Assembly (NCBI GenBank): GCA_964346185.1
Contig: CAYFTR010000006.1
Span: 1-62,749, forward strand
From: JAAYJS01 sp964346185
GTDB lineage: Bacteria > Bacillota > Clostridia > Eubacteriales > Eubacteriaceae
DNA: 62,749 bases
Direction of reading: 5' to 3'
Shown here: one piece after another, positions 18,342 to 26,970 of the stretch
Layout: each line of letters begins with the position of its first letter
Position numbering within the stretch: position 1 is the first letter of the stretch
Notes under the pieces: generated by a model
The model's database searches: none
Told to the model about the DNA's origin: nothing
What the model saw: only the letters and a program-made list of their open reading frames with translations
Translations under genes and position numbers: made by a program

Positions 18342-18851
18342 TTAATTTTTATTTGTTCGGCGAGATGAATTCCTTTTGTTTATCAGCTTGTTCCTAATTA
18401 AAATTTTCCGATAAGCGGAAGAAACATTTTGTCCGAACCTGAAAGTCGAAGAAACAATAACGATGCCCATCGCCAGTGCACCTGCCACCGCTAAGCCGTA
18501 AAGCCCCGTGGATAAACCCATATCCGTTTGTCCGTTTACAAAATAATCCATCATTTCATACAAAGCCCTACCGGGAAAAAGCGGTATCATGGAAGAACTG
18601 AAAAAAAGTGTGGCAGGTACTTTGTAATACCTGGACATGATTTCGCAGTAAATCGAAACGACAATTGCCGCTAAAAAATATTGGGAGACTTTAACGGCAA
18701 AAATACCGTTTAAAGACAAAAAAACACCCCAACCCAAAGCACCGCCAATGCCACAGGCTAAAATTAATTTATAACCGTGAATGTTAAAAACAAAGGCAAA
18801 AGCAACGGTAGAGGCGAAGGCATAAAAAATAGGGAGTAAATAGGTTGTCAT
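18342..18851 (-). CDS. Threonine/serine exporter subunit, YjjB (ThrE_2) family
   Basis: This 169-residue hydrophobic protein has about five membrane segments. The pattern ends with a short basic tail (RNKLINKRNSSRRTNKN). GGALGWGVFL, a segment near AAIVVSIYCEIMSRYYKVPATLF and SMIPLFPGRALYEMMDYF are characteristic of the YjjB half of the ThrE exporter. In this arrangement the export function is split over two proteins, and the partner is the overlapping YjjP-like gene (4-base overlap). Transport of threonine, serine or succinate has been described in the superfamily; the substrate here is unknown. Confidence 0.85.
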   Translation of the reverse strand: MTTYLLPIFYAFASTVAFAFVFNIHGYKLILACGIGGALGWGVFLSLNGIFAVKVSQYFLAAIVVSIYCEIMSRYYKVPATLFFSSSMIPLFPGRALYEMMDYFVNGQTDMGLSTGLYGLAVAGALAMGIVIVSSTFRFGQNVSSAYRKILIRNKLINKRNSSRRTNKN

Positions 18852-19615
18852 AGAATGCCTCCTAAGGGGTTAAAGAAAATAATGGGTAAGGCTACACCTA
18901 AGGCAATGCCCGCCGCAATTAATATGGTTTCTGTTGACTTGGTAAGCCCCGCCAGCAGATCGCCCGCCATAATATCCCGCATGGCATTTGTTAACGCGAG
19001 CCCCGGGGTTAAAGTCATAATAGAGCCCATCAAAATACGGTCGGAGTGGATAACCAGACCGACTTGGGAGAGTAGTGCCACAATAAGGGAAATGGTCATT
19101 CCGCCGATAATACTTTCAAAAAATACGTTGGTTTTAGTTAACCCCGTTAATGAAATGACCCATTTCAGCAAACAGCCGATAAAAAAGGAGAAGATCGCAT
19201 CGCCCGGTGTGGCATCAAAAAATAAAGAAAAGAAAAAAGCACCGACGCCTAAGCTCACTGTTTGGAAAAAAAAGGAATAGTGGGCACTGGTTTGTATTCG
19301 GCTAATTTCCGTTACGGCATCTTCATAAGAGAACCCCTTGTCGGTAATATTGCGACAAAGGGTATTAACCAGTTTAACTTTGTTTAAATCGGTTCTGCGG
19401 TAATAGACTCTTTTTGTTTTAGAGTAAGGTATGCCGTCGTGGCAGGTAAGGGTAATGGTTATACTGGTGGGTACTACAAATAAAACCGCATCTTCGTAAC
19501 CGTAGGCCTGACAGACCCGCTGAACGGACTCTTCCACCCGGTATACTTCGGCTCCGTTTTCCAAAAGAAGATAGCCGATGGCCATCCCTAAATCCAATAT
19601 TTTAATGATTTTCAT
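18848..19615 (-). CDS. Threonine/serine exporter subunit, YjjP (ThrE_1, DUF1212) family
   Basis: This 255-residue partner of the YjjB-like protein has an N-terminal soluble domain of about 110 residues (ENGAEVYRVEESVQRVC, FVVPTSITITL). The membrane part follows, with about five segments, including the motif GSIMTLTPGLALTNAMRDI near residue 195 and DLLAGLTKSTETILIAAGIA. ATG follows the coaBC stop with no gap (TAA then ATG), so translation is probably coupled. Why an exporter is coupled to CoA biosynthesis is not evident from sequence. Confidence 0.88.
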   Translation of the reverse strand: MKIIKILDLGMAIGYLLLENGAEVYRVEESVQRVCQAYGYEDAVLFVVPTSITITLTCHDGIPYSKTKRVYYRRTDLNKVKLVNTLCRNITDKGFSYEDAVTEISRIQTSAHYSFFFQTVSLGVGAFFFSLFFDATPGDAIFSFFIGCLLKWVISLTGLTKTNVFFESIIGGMTISLIVALLSQVGLVIHSDRILMGSIMTLTPGLALTNAMRDIMAGDLLAGLTKSTETILIAAGIALGVALPIIFFNPLGGIL

Positions 19616-20824
19616 TTATGCTTCCTTCAATGCAAGAGCGGTATCTAAAATTATTTTTGCAACCTCTTCTTTAGTCATTCTCGGTAAAGCCGAGGTGTTT
19701 TGCCGTGTCATTATTGTTACAACGTTGGTATCGGTTTGAAAACCCGCACCTTCAACAAATAAATTGTTCGCAACAATCATATCCAAGTTCTTTTGAATTA
19801 GTTTTTTTCGGGAATTTTCTTCCAGATTTTCTGTTTCCATCGAAAAACCGCAGATAATTTGTTCGGGTTTTTTGTGAGCCGTTAAGTAAGATAATATATC
19901 GTCGGTTCGTTGAAGTTCTAAAAACAAATCGGTGTTACGGTTATCTTTTTTCATTTTATTGTTCCGATAAGTTTTGGGGGTATAGTCGGCAACCGCCGCC
20001 GCTTTAATGACGATGTCCTGTTCGGGAAACACTTCAGTAACGGTATCAAACATTTCCCTGGCGGAACGAACGGGGATATGTCGGACAAAAGCAGGTTGGG
20101 GCAAAGCTGTCGGACCCGATACCAATGTAACATCGGCACCTCTTAACATGGCAATTTTCGCCAAAGCGTAACCCATTTTCCCGGAAGAACGGTTACTTAT
20201 AAACCGAACAGGGTCGATGGCTTCTTCGGTAGGGCCGGCGGTAATTAACACTTTTTTTCCTGTATAGTCGTGATCATAAGTCAGTTCACGGTATAAATAG
20301 TCTAATAGAACACTTTCTTTTACCAATTTGCCTCGACCGATATCTTTACAGGCCAACACGCCGGAATCCGGTTCGATGAGAGTGTAGCCGTCGGCTTCCA
20401 ATGTTTTTAAATTACGTTGAAGTGCCGGGTTTTCGTACATGTGGGTATTCATAGCCGGAGCGATTAATTTTGTACAATGCATGGCCATCGCCGTGGTGGT
20501 TAACATATCATCGGCAATACCGTTGGCCAATTTGCCGATAACGTTGGCAGTTGCCGGTGCAATTAAAAACACATCGGCACGTTTAGCAAGAGAAACATGG
20601 GCAACATTGTAATTAATATGTTTGTCGAAAGTGTCAACAATACAATTATTGCCGGTTAGAGTTGAAAAAGTTAAAGGGCTGATAATTTCCGTCGCATTGA
20701 GCGTCATGATAACGTGGGTATCCACACCTTTTTTTGCCAAATCGCTGGCGATATTGGCCATTTTATAAGCGGCGATGGAACCGGTAACGCCCAATACCGC
20801 AGTTTTATTTTTTAATACATTCAT
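19616..20824 (-). CDS. coaBC: Bifunctional phosphopantothenoylcysteine decarboxylase / synthetase
   Basis: This enzyme of about 402 residues carries out two successive CoA-biosynthesis steps. The N-terminal flavin-dependent CoaC has GVTGSIAAYKMANI, the catalytic-histidine region NYNVAHVSLAKRAD and PAMNTHMYENPA, followed by the cysteine in GVLACKDIGRG. The C-terminal CoaB has VLITAGPTEEAIDPVRFISN with SSGKMGYALA, and VIKAAAVADYTP. The frame is open further upstream to 20950, but ATG at 20822-20824 is preferred: AAAGGA lies 7 bases before it, the family begins there, and the promoter lies within the extension. It heads a three-gene minus-strand operon. Confidence 0.95.
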   Translation of the reverse strand: MNVLKNKTAVLGVTGSIAAYKMANIASDLAKKGVDTHVIMTLNATEIISPLTFSTLTGNNCIVDTFDKHINYNVAHVSLAKRADVFLIAPATANVIGKLANGIADDMLTTTAMAMHCTKLIAPAMNTHMYENPALQRNLKTLEADGYTLIEPDSGVLACKDIGRGKLVKESVLLDYLYRELTYDHDYTGKKVLITAGPTEEAIDPVRFISNRSSGKMGYALAKIAMLRGADVTLVSGPTALPQPAFVRHIPVRSAREMFDTVTEVFPEQDIVIKAAAVADYTPKTYRNNKMKKDNRNTDLFLELQRTDDILSYLTAHKKPEQIICGFSMETENLEENSRKKLIQKNLDMIVANNLFVEGAGFQTDTNVVTIMTRQNTSALPRMTKEEVAKIILDTALALKEA

Positions 20825-20852
20825 AGTGGTATCCTTTAGGGTGATGAAAAAA

Positions 20853-20881
20853 ATTATATCAAATCGGCAGGGTTTCGTAAA
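20853..20881 (-). promoter_or_regulatory. coaBC promoter
   Basis: On the minus strand TTTACG (-35) and TATAAT (-10, plus-strand 20853-20858) are 17 bp apart. The predicted start is about 20 bases before the AAAGGA site, supporting the downstream ATG of coaBC. Confidence 0.6.
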
Positions 20882-21056
20882 CCTTGACCGAGCCGAAGCT
20901 ATCCGATAGTACTTAAGGATTGTTCTAAAAAAATAATTAAACTTTTTCAAAATTCTAAGATTTAATTTAATTAAATGATATATAATAATAAAATATGAAG
21001 AATTAAAAATAAAAATTTCATTTTCAAATAATTACAGACTGAAGGGAGAGATAGAC

Positions 21057-22418
21057 ATGACGAGTATTTTTTCTGAAACGGCACCATTAATATTTAATTA
21101 CGCCAAGCAAATCGAAAAAGATTTTGTGATTGATAAAGAGTTGTATGAATCCAACCACGTGAATATCGGCTTAAGAGATATGCAAGGCAACGGGGTGGTG
21201 ACAGGTTTAACGGAAATATCCGAAATTGTATCCTATATTCAAGACGGAGATCAAAAAATTCGCTGTGACGGGCAACTTTATTACCGGGGCATCAACGTAA
21301 AGGATATTGTACAAGGGGCTATCGACGACCATCGCTTCGGGTTTGAAGAAACGGTGTATTTGTTGTTGTTCGGAAAATTGCCTACGAAGGATCAATTAAA
21401 GGAATTTGAAAACCTGTTGTCCGTTTATAGAAATTTACCGACGTCTTTTGTACGGGATATCATTTTAAAAGCACCCAGCAAAGATATGATGAACACCCTG
21501 GCAAGAAGTGTCTTAACCTTATTTTCTTATGACGACTATGCCAGCAATACCTCCATACCCAATGTACTGCGCCAATGTTTGCAATTAATCGCTTTGTTTC
21601 CCTTACTTGCGGTATACGGTTATCAGGCTTATCGTCACTACGAACACGGCGATTCCTTATTTATCCATCAGCCGGACAGTAACTTATCTACAGCGGAAAA
21701 CATATTAATGACCTTACGTCCGGATAAAAAATATTCGGAATTGGAAGCGTTGATTTTAGACTTGGCACTAATTATCCATGCGGAACACGGGGGCGGTAAC
21801 AACTCCACTTTTACATGTCGCGTGGTTTCCTCATCGGGAACCGATACCTATTCCGCCATTGCAGCGGCCCTGGGCTCCTTAAAAGGACCAAAGCACGGCG
21901 GTGCCAATATAAAAGTTGTTGAAATGTTTGAAGACATCAAAGGTCATGTTAAAGACTGGGAAGACGAGGATGAAATTACAAATTACTTAAACCGCTTATT
22001 GGCAGGGGAAGTGTTTGATAAACAAAAATTAATTTACGGTATGGGGCATGCCATCTATTCCGTATCCGACCCGAGGGCAACCATTCTTAAAAGTTTTGTT
22101 GAAAAATTAGCCGATGAGAAAGATATGGCAAAAGAATACCGGCTATACGAAAAGATTGAACGTTTGGCACCCGAGGTTATTTCCAAAAAACGACGCATCT
22201 ATAAAGGCGTCTCCGCCAATGTGGATTTTTACAGTGGCTTTGTCTATCATATGCTGGGTTTACCGAGAGAATTATACACACCCATTTTTGCAATATCCCG
22301 AATACCGGGTTGGAGTGCACATCGTTTGGAAGAGCTGATAAATGTAGGGAAAATTATCCGACCGGCGTACTTAAATGTTTCAAAACGCAACAGCTATAAA
22401 CCTTTAAAAGAAAGATAA
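21057..22418 (+). CDS. Citrate synthase
   Basis: This 453-residue protein of the Si-citrate/2-methylcitrate synthase family condenses oxaloacetate and an acyl-CoA. The substrate-binding histidine motif HAEHGGGNNSTFTCRVVSSS near residue 240 is visible. GPKHGGANIKV, the catalytic GMGHAIYSVSDPRA near 330 and VDFYSGFVYHMLG with GWSAHRLEE near the C-terminus follow. Its N-terminal extension of about 50 residues is usual for the anaerobe-type enzymes. It has its own AT-rich upstream region (TATAAT near 20985) and a private terminator. It may feed glutamate synthesis. Citrate versus methylcitrate activity cannot be told from sequence. Confidence 0.92.
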   Translation: MTSIFSETAPLIFNYAKQIEKDFVIDKELYESNHVNIGLRDMQGNGVVTGLTEISEIVSYIQDGDQKIRCDGQLYYRGINVKDIVQGAIDDHRFGFEETVYLLLFGKLPTKDQLKEFENLLSVYRNLPTSFVRDIILKAPSKDMMNTLARSVLTLFSYDDYASNTSIPNVLRQCLQLIALFPLLAVYGYQAYRHYEHGDSLFIHQPDSNLSTAENILMTLRPDKKYSELEALILDLALIIHAEHGGGNNSTFTCRVVSSSGTDTYSAIAAALGSLKGPKHGGANIKVVEMFEDIKGHVKDWEDEDEITNYLNRLLAGEVFDKQKLIYGMGHAIYSVSDPRATILKSFVEKLADEKDMAKEYRLYEKIERLAPEVISKKRRIYKGVSANVDFYSGFVYHMLGLPRELYTPIFAISRIPGWSAHRLEELINVGKIIRPAYLNVSKRNSYKPLKER

Positions 22419-22441
22419 TAACGTTTAGAGATGAATAAACC

Positions 22442-22478
22442 AAAAAGCCGTTGGCTGTACAACAGCCAACGGCTTTTT
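22442..22478. terminator. Bidirectional terminator, citrate synthase / sigma-54 activator
   Basis: A perfect 17-bp stem, AAAAAGCCGTTGGCTGT (22442-22458) with its complement at 22462-22478, has an ACA loop and ends in T5 on either strand. It lies between convergent genes. Confidence 0.92.
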
Positions 22479-22497
22479 AAAATACTTAGATTCGTTT

Positions 22498-23880
22498 TCA
22501 TAAAAGTCGGTACTCTTCAAGCTTTCTGTAACAGGTACTACGGTGAATATTTAGTTTTTTTGCCAGTTGGGCAACATTTCCGGAGCAATGTGCCAAGCCC
22601 TGCTTTAAATAATCTTTTTCCTTTAAGGAGAGCCATTCTTTAAGCGGTACGATATCTTTTGACAGTGTTTTCTCGGCGTAAGTATTGTCCGTTTCTTTTT
22701 GAATTAAAAAATTAAATTCTGTCGTTAATAAATCGGACTTGGCCATTAAGACGGATCGTTCAATAATGTTGCGCAATTCCCGAACATTCCCCGGCCACGC
22801 ATAGCTTTCCAAAACGTCAACGGCTTGCTCGGACAGTTTTCGATTACAGTCGTACTTGTCGTTATAATAATCCATATAGTTTTGAGCAATCAGTCGAATG
22901 TCTTCGCCTCTTTCACGTAAGGGGGGGACGGTTAAGGGTATAATATTTAAGCGATAGTATAAATCTTCTCTAAAAGTTCCTTCCGCTACCATTTTTCTTA
23001 AATCCTTATTGGTTGCGGTAATAATACGCATATCGACGGATTTTTCTTCGGAGCCGCCGACGGGTTGAATTTTTTTTGTTTCAATAACACGCAAAAGTTT
23101 TGTTTGCATGGATAAGGAGAGTTCTCCGATTTCATCTAAAAATAAAGTTCCGTGATTGGAGAGTTCGATAATACCTCTTTTACCCTTGGCGTTGGCACCT
23201 GTAAAGGAACCTTTTTCGTAGCCGAATAACTCCGACTCAAACAATTCTTTCGGGATTGCCGTGCAGTTAATCGGAATAAAGGGACCATCCTTTCGACGAC
23301 TGAAAGAATGAATATGATGAGCAATGGCTTCTTTGCCGGTGCCTGTTTCGCCTAAAATTAAAACGGTGGTATCGGTCATGGCAATGTGCTTCGCGGAGAC
23401 AACCAACTCTTCCATAGCATCACATTTATAGAGTAAAGGCTGAGTTCTTCGAAGCAGGTAGCGGGTAACTTCTTCGGACAATTCCTTTTTTGCCAAGGTG
23501 CTCACTAACATATTGTTAAAGAATTCTATTTGTTCAGCGCTATAGGTATAAGTAAAGGTATATTTTAAATGATTGTGTTCGTCAAAATAAGGTATTGTCG
23601 TGGAAAGACAGGTACGTAGTCCCTTAAAAATAATGATGTCGTGTACAATTTTTTTTGTGTTGATTGCTTCTAAAATGGTAGAGCTGTTGTAGCGTTTTTC
23701 ATTCATAATATCGGCAATATTTCTGCCGATAATTTCGGACTCCGTACCGTTCATCATTGCCAGAGAGGGTTCGTTGGCATAGAGTGCGTTTCCGTATTCG
23801 TCGGTAATAAAAATTAAAACCGGTGATTCAACACAAACGGCTTCAAATAAATCTTTTTCCAAGTGTGGATAGAATGTCAT
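22498..23880 (-). CDS. Sigma-54-dependent transcriptional activator with PAS sensor domain
   Basis: This 460-residue enhancer-binding protein has an N-terminal PAS-type domain (residues about 10-125, VLIFITDEYGNALYANE). The AAA+ domain has Walker A GETGTGKE at 177-184 and the sigma-54 contact loop as GSFTGA at 224-229, a common variant of GAFTGA. Walker B is GTLFLDEIGEL near 253, and a Fis-type helix-turn-helix lies near 430-458 (NVAQLAKKLNIHRSTCYRKLEEY). It is transcribed away from the CoA-transferase operon, which carries a sigma-54 promoter, so it is the obvious regulator. The PAS ligand is unknown; a substrate acid or CoA ester is a guess. Confidence 0.95.
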   Translation of the reverse strand: MTFYPHLEKDLFEAVCVESPVLIFITDEYGNALYANEPSLAMMNGTESEIIGRNIADIMNEKRYNSSTILEAINTKKIVHDIIIFKGLRTCLSTTIPYFDEHNHLKYTFTYTYSAEQIEFFNNMLVSTLAKKELSEEVTRYLLRRTQPLLYKCDAMEELVVSAKHIAMTDTTVLILGETGTGKEAIAHHIHSFSRRKDGPFIPINCTAIPKELFESELFGYEKGSFTGANAKGKRGIIELSNHGTLFLDEIGELSLSMQTKLLRVIETKKIQPVGGSEEKSVDMRIITATNKDLRKMVAEGTFREDLYYRLNIIPLTVPPLRERGEDIRLIAQNYMDYYNDKYDCNRKLSEQAVDVLESYAWPGNVRELRNIIERSVLMAKSDLLTTEFNFLIQKETDNTYAEKTLSKDIVPLKEWLSLKEKDYLKQGLAHCSGNVAQLAKKLNIHRSTCYRKLEEYRLL

Positions 23881-23895
23881 ATCTGTCTTCCTTCC

Positions 23896-23942
23896 GTCTT
23901 ATTTTCGAAACATTGTCTCACAAATAAGACAGTTAAGTCTTA
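23896..23942. promoter_or_regulatory. Inverted GTCTTA repeats, putative upstream activating sites
   Basis: GTCTTATTT (23896-23904) is the exact inverse of AAATAAGAC (23922-23930). TAAGAC (23925-23930) forms a perfect inverted repeat with GTCTTA (23937-23942). TGTCT and AGACA flank the same region (23914-23931). The cluster is 95-140 bp upstream of the predicted sigma-54 start, the usual distance for an enhancer. It also lies just before the activator gene, which may therefore autoregulate. Confidence 0.65.
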
Positions 23943-24010
23943 AATTTAAGAATTTATTTTTTTATTGTTAAAGGAATCACAAATAACGGGTTAATTCCAA
24001 CAAAATAAGT

Positions 24011-24026
24011 TGGCATACAAATTGCT
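24011..24026 (+). promoter_or_regulatory. Sigma-54 (-24/-12) promoter of the CoA-transferase operon
   Basis: TGGCAT, 5 bp, TTGCT: the GG and GC dinucleotides are separated by exactly 10 bases, as in the consensus TGGCAC-N5-TTGCA/T. The predicted start near 24037 leaves a very short leader with GGAGGTG before ATG 24051. Confidence 0.88.
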
Positions 24027-24050
24027 TTATAATTTGATGGAGGTGAAATT

Positions 24051-25604
24051 ATGAATAAATTAATTACATTAGAAGAAGCAGTCGGTTTAATTAAAGACGG
24101 AGATACCATTGCGGCTTCCGGCTTTATGATGGCAACCGTTGCCAGAGAAGTGCTTGCAACAATCGGTAAATCCTTTCAGGAAACGGGTCATCCCAGAGAC
24201 TTAACCGTTTATCAAGGGGCCGGTATGGGGAATAACAAGGATCAGGCAACCTACGAATATTCTTTCCCGGGAGCCATTAAACGTTATGTTACAGGTCACT
24301 ACGCAAACAATCAACGGATGATCGAAATGGTCAACAACAACGAAGTCGAAAGCTACAACTTTCCCCAAGGTGTTATTGCCCATTTGTATCGTCAAAGAGC
24401 GGGCGGTAAAGATTTCGAAATTACCGAAGTCGGTTTAAAAACCTATTGTGACCCGAGGTTGCAAGGCGGTAAAATGAATGAAAAAACTACGGAAGATTTG
24501 GTTGAACTCATTGAAGTGGACGGAAAAGAGTATTTGAAATACAAAGCCCCCATGATAGATGTGGGTATTATCAGAGGGACAACCTGCGATGAATTCGGCA
24601 ATATTACGATGGAAGAAGAATCCGCTTACATCGATGCATTGGATATTGCGATGGCGGCAAAAGCCAGTGGCGGTAAAGTTATCGCTCAAGTAAAAAACAT
24701 CGTATCTTCCGGTTCTATTGATCGTCAAAATGTGGTTGTACCCGGCGTTTTTGTAGATGCCGTTGTTCAAACCACCAACCCCGAAGAATACCACAGACAA
24801 ACACCGGGTTCATTCTACGATCCGTTAATTGCCGGTCACTACAAATCCGATTCATTCTCTTTTAAAGATATGAAATTGGATGCAAGAAAAGTTATTGCAC
24901 GTCGTGCGGCGATGGAATGCTCGGAAGACATCGTTGTAAACCTCGGTATCGGTATCCCGGAAGGGGTTGCATCAGTTGCCAATGAAGAAGGCCTTCACGG
25001 TATGGTATTAACCATTGAGAGCGGTTTGATTGGCGGTTTCCCCTTAGGCGGTTCCGACTTCGGTTCTGCTGTCAACGCATGGGCGGGGTTGCCGATGACC
25101 TCTCAGTTCGACTACTACAACCAAGGTGGACTTGATATTACTTTCTTGGGTTTTGCGGAAGTCAGCCCGAAAGGCGATATTAACGTCAGCCGTTTCGGCT
25201 CGAGAATAGCCGGTTGCGGCGGTTTTATCGATATTACACAAAGCACCAAAAATATTGTGTTTTGCGGTACTTTGACCGCCGGCGGATTGGAAGTTGCCGT
25301 TGAAGACGGAAAATTAAAAATTATCCAAGAAGGACGCAGAAAAAAATTCTTGTCAAGCATCGATCAAATCACCTATAGTGCGGAATTCGGACTGGAACAC
25401 GGTCAAAACGTACTTTTTGTAACTGAAAGATGTGTGTTTAAACCGACCGAAGAAGGTTTGGTTTTAACAGAAGTAGCACCGGGCATCGATATTCAAAAAG
25501 ATATCGTCGATCAAATGGGCTTTGCACCGATTATCCCGGACGATGTTAAGACAATGGACGAAAGACTCTTTCAAGAGGGCTTAATGGGTTTAGCAAAAAA
25601 ATAA
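24051..25604 (+). CDS. Acyl-CoA:carboxylate CoA-transferase (YdiF/Pct type)
   Basis: This 517-residue protein joins the alpha and beta halves of class I CoA-transferases in one chain. The N-terminal half has LITLEEAVGLIKDGDTIAAS and VYQGAGMGNN. The C-terminal half starts near residue 275 (KVIARRAAMEC) and carries the catalytic glutamate, E323, in LTIESGLIGGFP. Such enzymes move CoA between acetyl-CoA and propionate, lactate, 3-hydroxybutyrate, butyrate or acetoacetate. It is first in a seven-gene sigma-54 operon, so activation of the incoming acid is the likely job. The exact substrate cannot be read from sequence. Confidence 0.92.
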   Translation: MNKLITLEEAVGLIKDGDTIAASGFMMATVAREVLATIGKSFQETGHPRDLTVYQGAGMGNNKDQATYEYSFPGAIKRYVTGHYANNQRMIEMVNNNEVESYNFPQGVIAHLYRQRAGGKDFEITEVGLKTYCDPRLQGGKMNEKTTEDLVELIEVDGKEYLKYKAPMIDVGIIRGTTCDEFGNITMEEESAYIDALDIAMAAKASGGKVIAQVKNIVSSGSIDRQNVVVPGVFVDAVVQTTNPEEYHRQTPGSFYDPLIAGHYKSDSFSFKDMKLDARKVIARRAAMECSEDIVVNLGIGIPEGVASVANEEGLHGMVLTIESGLIGGFPLGGSDFGSAVNAWAGLPMTSQFDYYNQGGLDITFLGFAEVSPKGDINVSRFGSRIAGCGGFIDITQSTKNIVFCGTLTAGGLEVAVEDGKLKIIQEGRRKKFLSSIDQITYSAEFGLEHGQNVLFVTERCVFKPTEEGLVLTEVAPGIDIQKDIVDQMGFAPIIPDDVKTMDERLFQEGLMGLAKK

Positions 25605-25628
25605 AAATAAATAGTTAAAGGAAGTAAC

Positions 25629-26951
25629 ATGGATTTTATAGCAACAATAGGATTAATCATCGGTATTGCGGTGATGATTGTTTTAACCTTTAGAGGACAC
25701 CACATTTTCGTAGGTTCTCTGACAGGCGGTGCGATCGTTATTTTAACGAATAGAATTAATGCCGTTACAGCTTTATCTGAAGGTTATCTACCGGGCTTGG
25801 CAGGCTTTATTCAGTCATTCTTATTCATGTTCCTTTTCGGAGCAATCTTAGGTCAGTTTATGACCGAAAGCGGTGCGGCAAAGGCGATCGCTTACAAAGT
25901 TATCGATATTTTCGGTAAATCCAGAGCGATTTTAATTTTAGTTTTGGTTACAGTCGTATTAACTTACGGCGGTGTTTCCGTTTTTGTTGTCATTTTCTCC
26001 GTATATCCGATCGCATTACACTTATTTAAGGAAGCGGATATTCCGAAGAGAATCATTCCGGCGTGTGTTAACCTTGGCGGCGGTACCTTTACCATGACCT
26101 GCTTACCGGGAACACCGGCCCTAACCAATGTTATCCCGACCCAATACTTGGGTACGACAACCACAGCGGCTCCCGTACTGGGTATTATCTGCAGTATTAT
26201 TATGTTTACACTGGGTATGTTTTACCTGACATGGGAAGCCAGAAGATTAAAGGGCAAAGGAATGACATTTGTACCCGGCGAAGGCGAAGTCGTCGGAACT
26301 CTTACTGATGAAGAAAGACAAACATTGCCGAACTTTGTGCTTTCGATTCTACCGATTTTAATTATCTTTGTAACCAATGTCAGCGGTCCGAAATTACTAG
26401 GACTAAATGCAAACTACTCGGTATCCTTAGGGTTATTGTTGGCTGTTTTCTATTGCTATTTTGTATTCAGAAACAGATATACCGATGTCAAAGGTATGAT
26501 CACCACCGGTTCTCAAGGTGCCGTTATGGCTTTGGTGAACACAGCGGCTATTGTAGGTTTCGGCGGTATCGTTAAAATTGCACCGGCTTTCCAAAACTTT
26601 GTAGATTTTGCGGCAGGCTTGCCCTTCTCACCGATCGTATCTATGATTTTAGGTGTTAATATTGTTGCCGGTATCACCGGTTCTTCCAGTGGCGGTTTGA
26701 CCATTTTCTACAACACCATGGCGGAAAAATTTATGACGGAAAGCATCAACCCGCAAGTTTTCCACAGAATTTCTTCTATTGCAGCCGGTTGTTTAGACTC
26801 ACTACCCCACGCAGGTCCGAACATTACCTTCTTGAACGTTACGAAATTATCCTACGCTGAAGGTTACTACCCGATTTTTGTCATCACCTGTATTATACCT
26901 ATCATTACAATTACAATTGCTACGATATTGGCTTCTTTAGGTGTTGTTTAA
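25629..26951 (+). CDS. GntP-family organic acid permease
   Basis: This 440-residue membrane protein has 12 or so hydrophobic segments and charged short loops. GQFMTESGAAKAIAYKVIDIFG, TCLPGTPALTNVIPTQYLGT and a segment around VAGITGSSSGGL mark the GntP/gluconate:H+ symporter and 3-hydroxybutyrate permease family. The ATG follows AAAGGAAG, 24 bp after the CoA-transferase. A permease inside an acyl-CoA operon suggests import of a short hydroxy acid. (R)-3-hydroxybutyrate is the best guess given the MaoC hydratase downstream, and export of a product is the alternative. Confidence 0.9.
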   Translation: MDFIATIGLIIGIAVMIVLTFRGHHIFVGSLTGGAIVILTNRINAVTALSEGYLPGLAGFIQSFLFMFLFGAILGQFMTESGAAKAIAYKVIDIFGKSRAILILVLVTVVLTYGGVSVFVVIFSVYPIALHLFKEADIPKRIIPACVNLGGGTFTMTCLPGTPALTNVIPTQYLGTTTTAAPVLGIICSIIMFTLGMFYLTWEARRLKGKGMTFVPGEGEVVGTLTDEERQTLPNFVLSILPILIIFVTNVSGPKLLGLNANYSVSLGLLLAVFYCYFVFRNRYTDVKGMITTGSQGAVMALVNTAAIVGFGGIVKIAPAFQNFVDFAAGLPFSPIVSMILGVNIVAGITGSSSGGLTIFYNTMAEKFMTESINPQVFHRISSIAAGCLDSLPHAGPNITFLNVTKLSYAEGYYPIFVITCIIPIITITIATILASLGVV

Positions 26952-26970
26952 TACCGGAAAGGAACGTTAA

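Noticed and set aside
20825..20950. 42-residue N-terminal extension of CoaBC
   Set aside because: The promoter and ribosome site lie within it, and the family N-terminus starts at MNVLKNKTAVLG.
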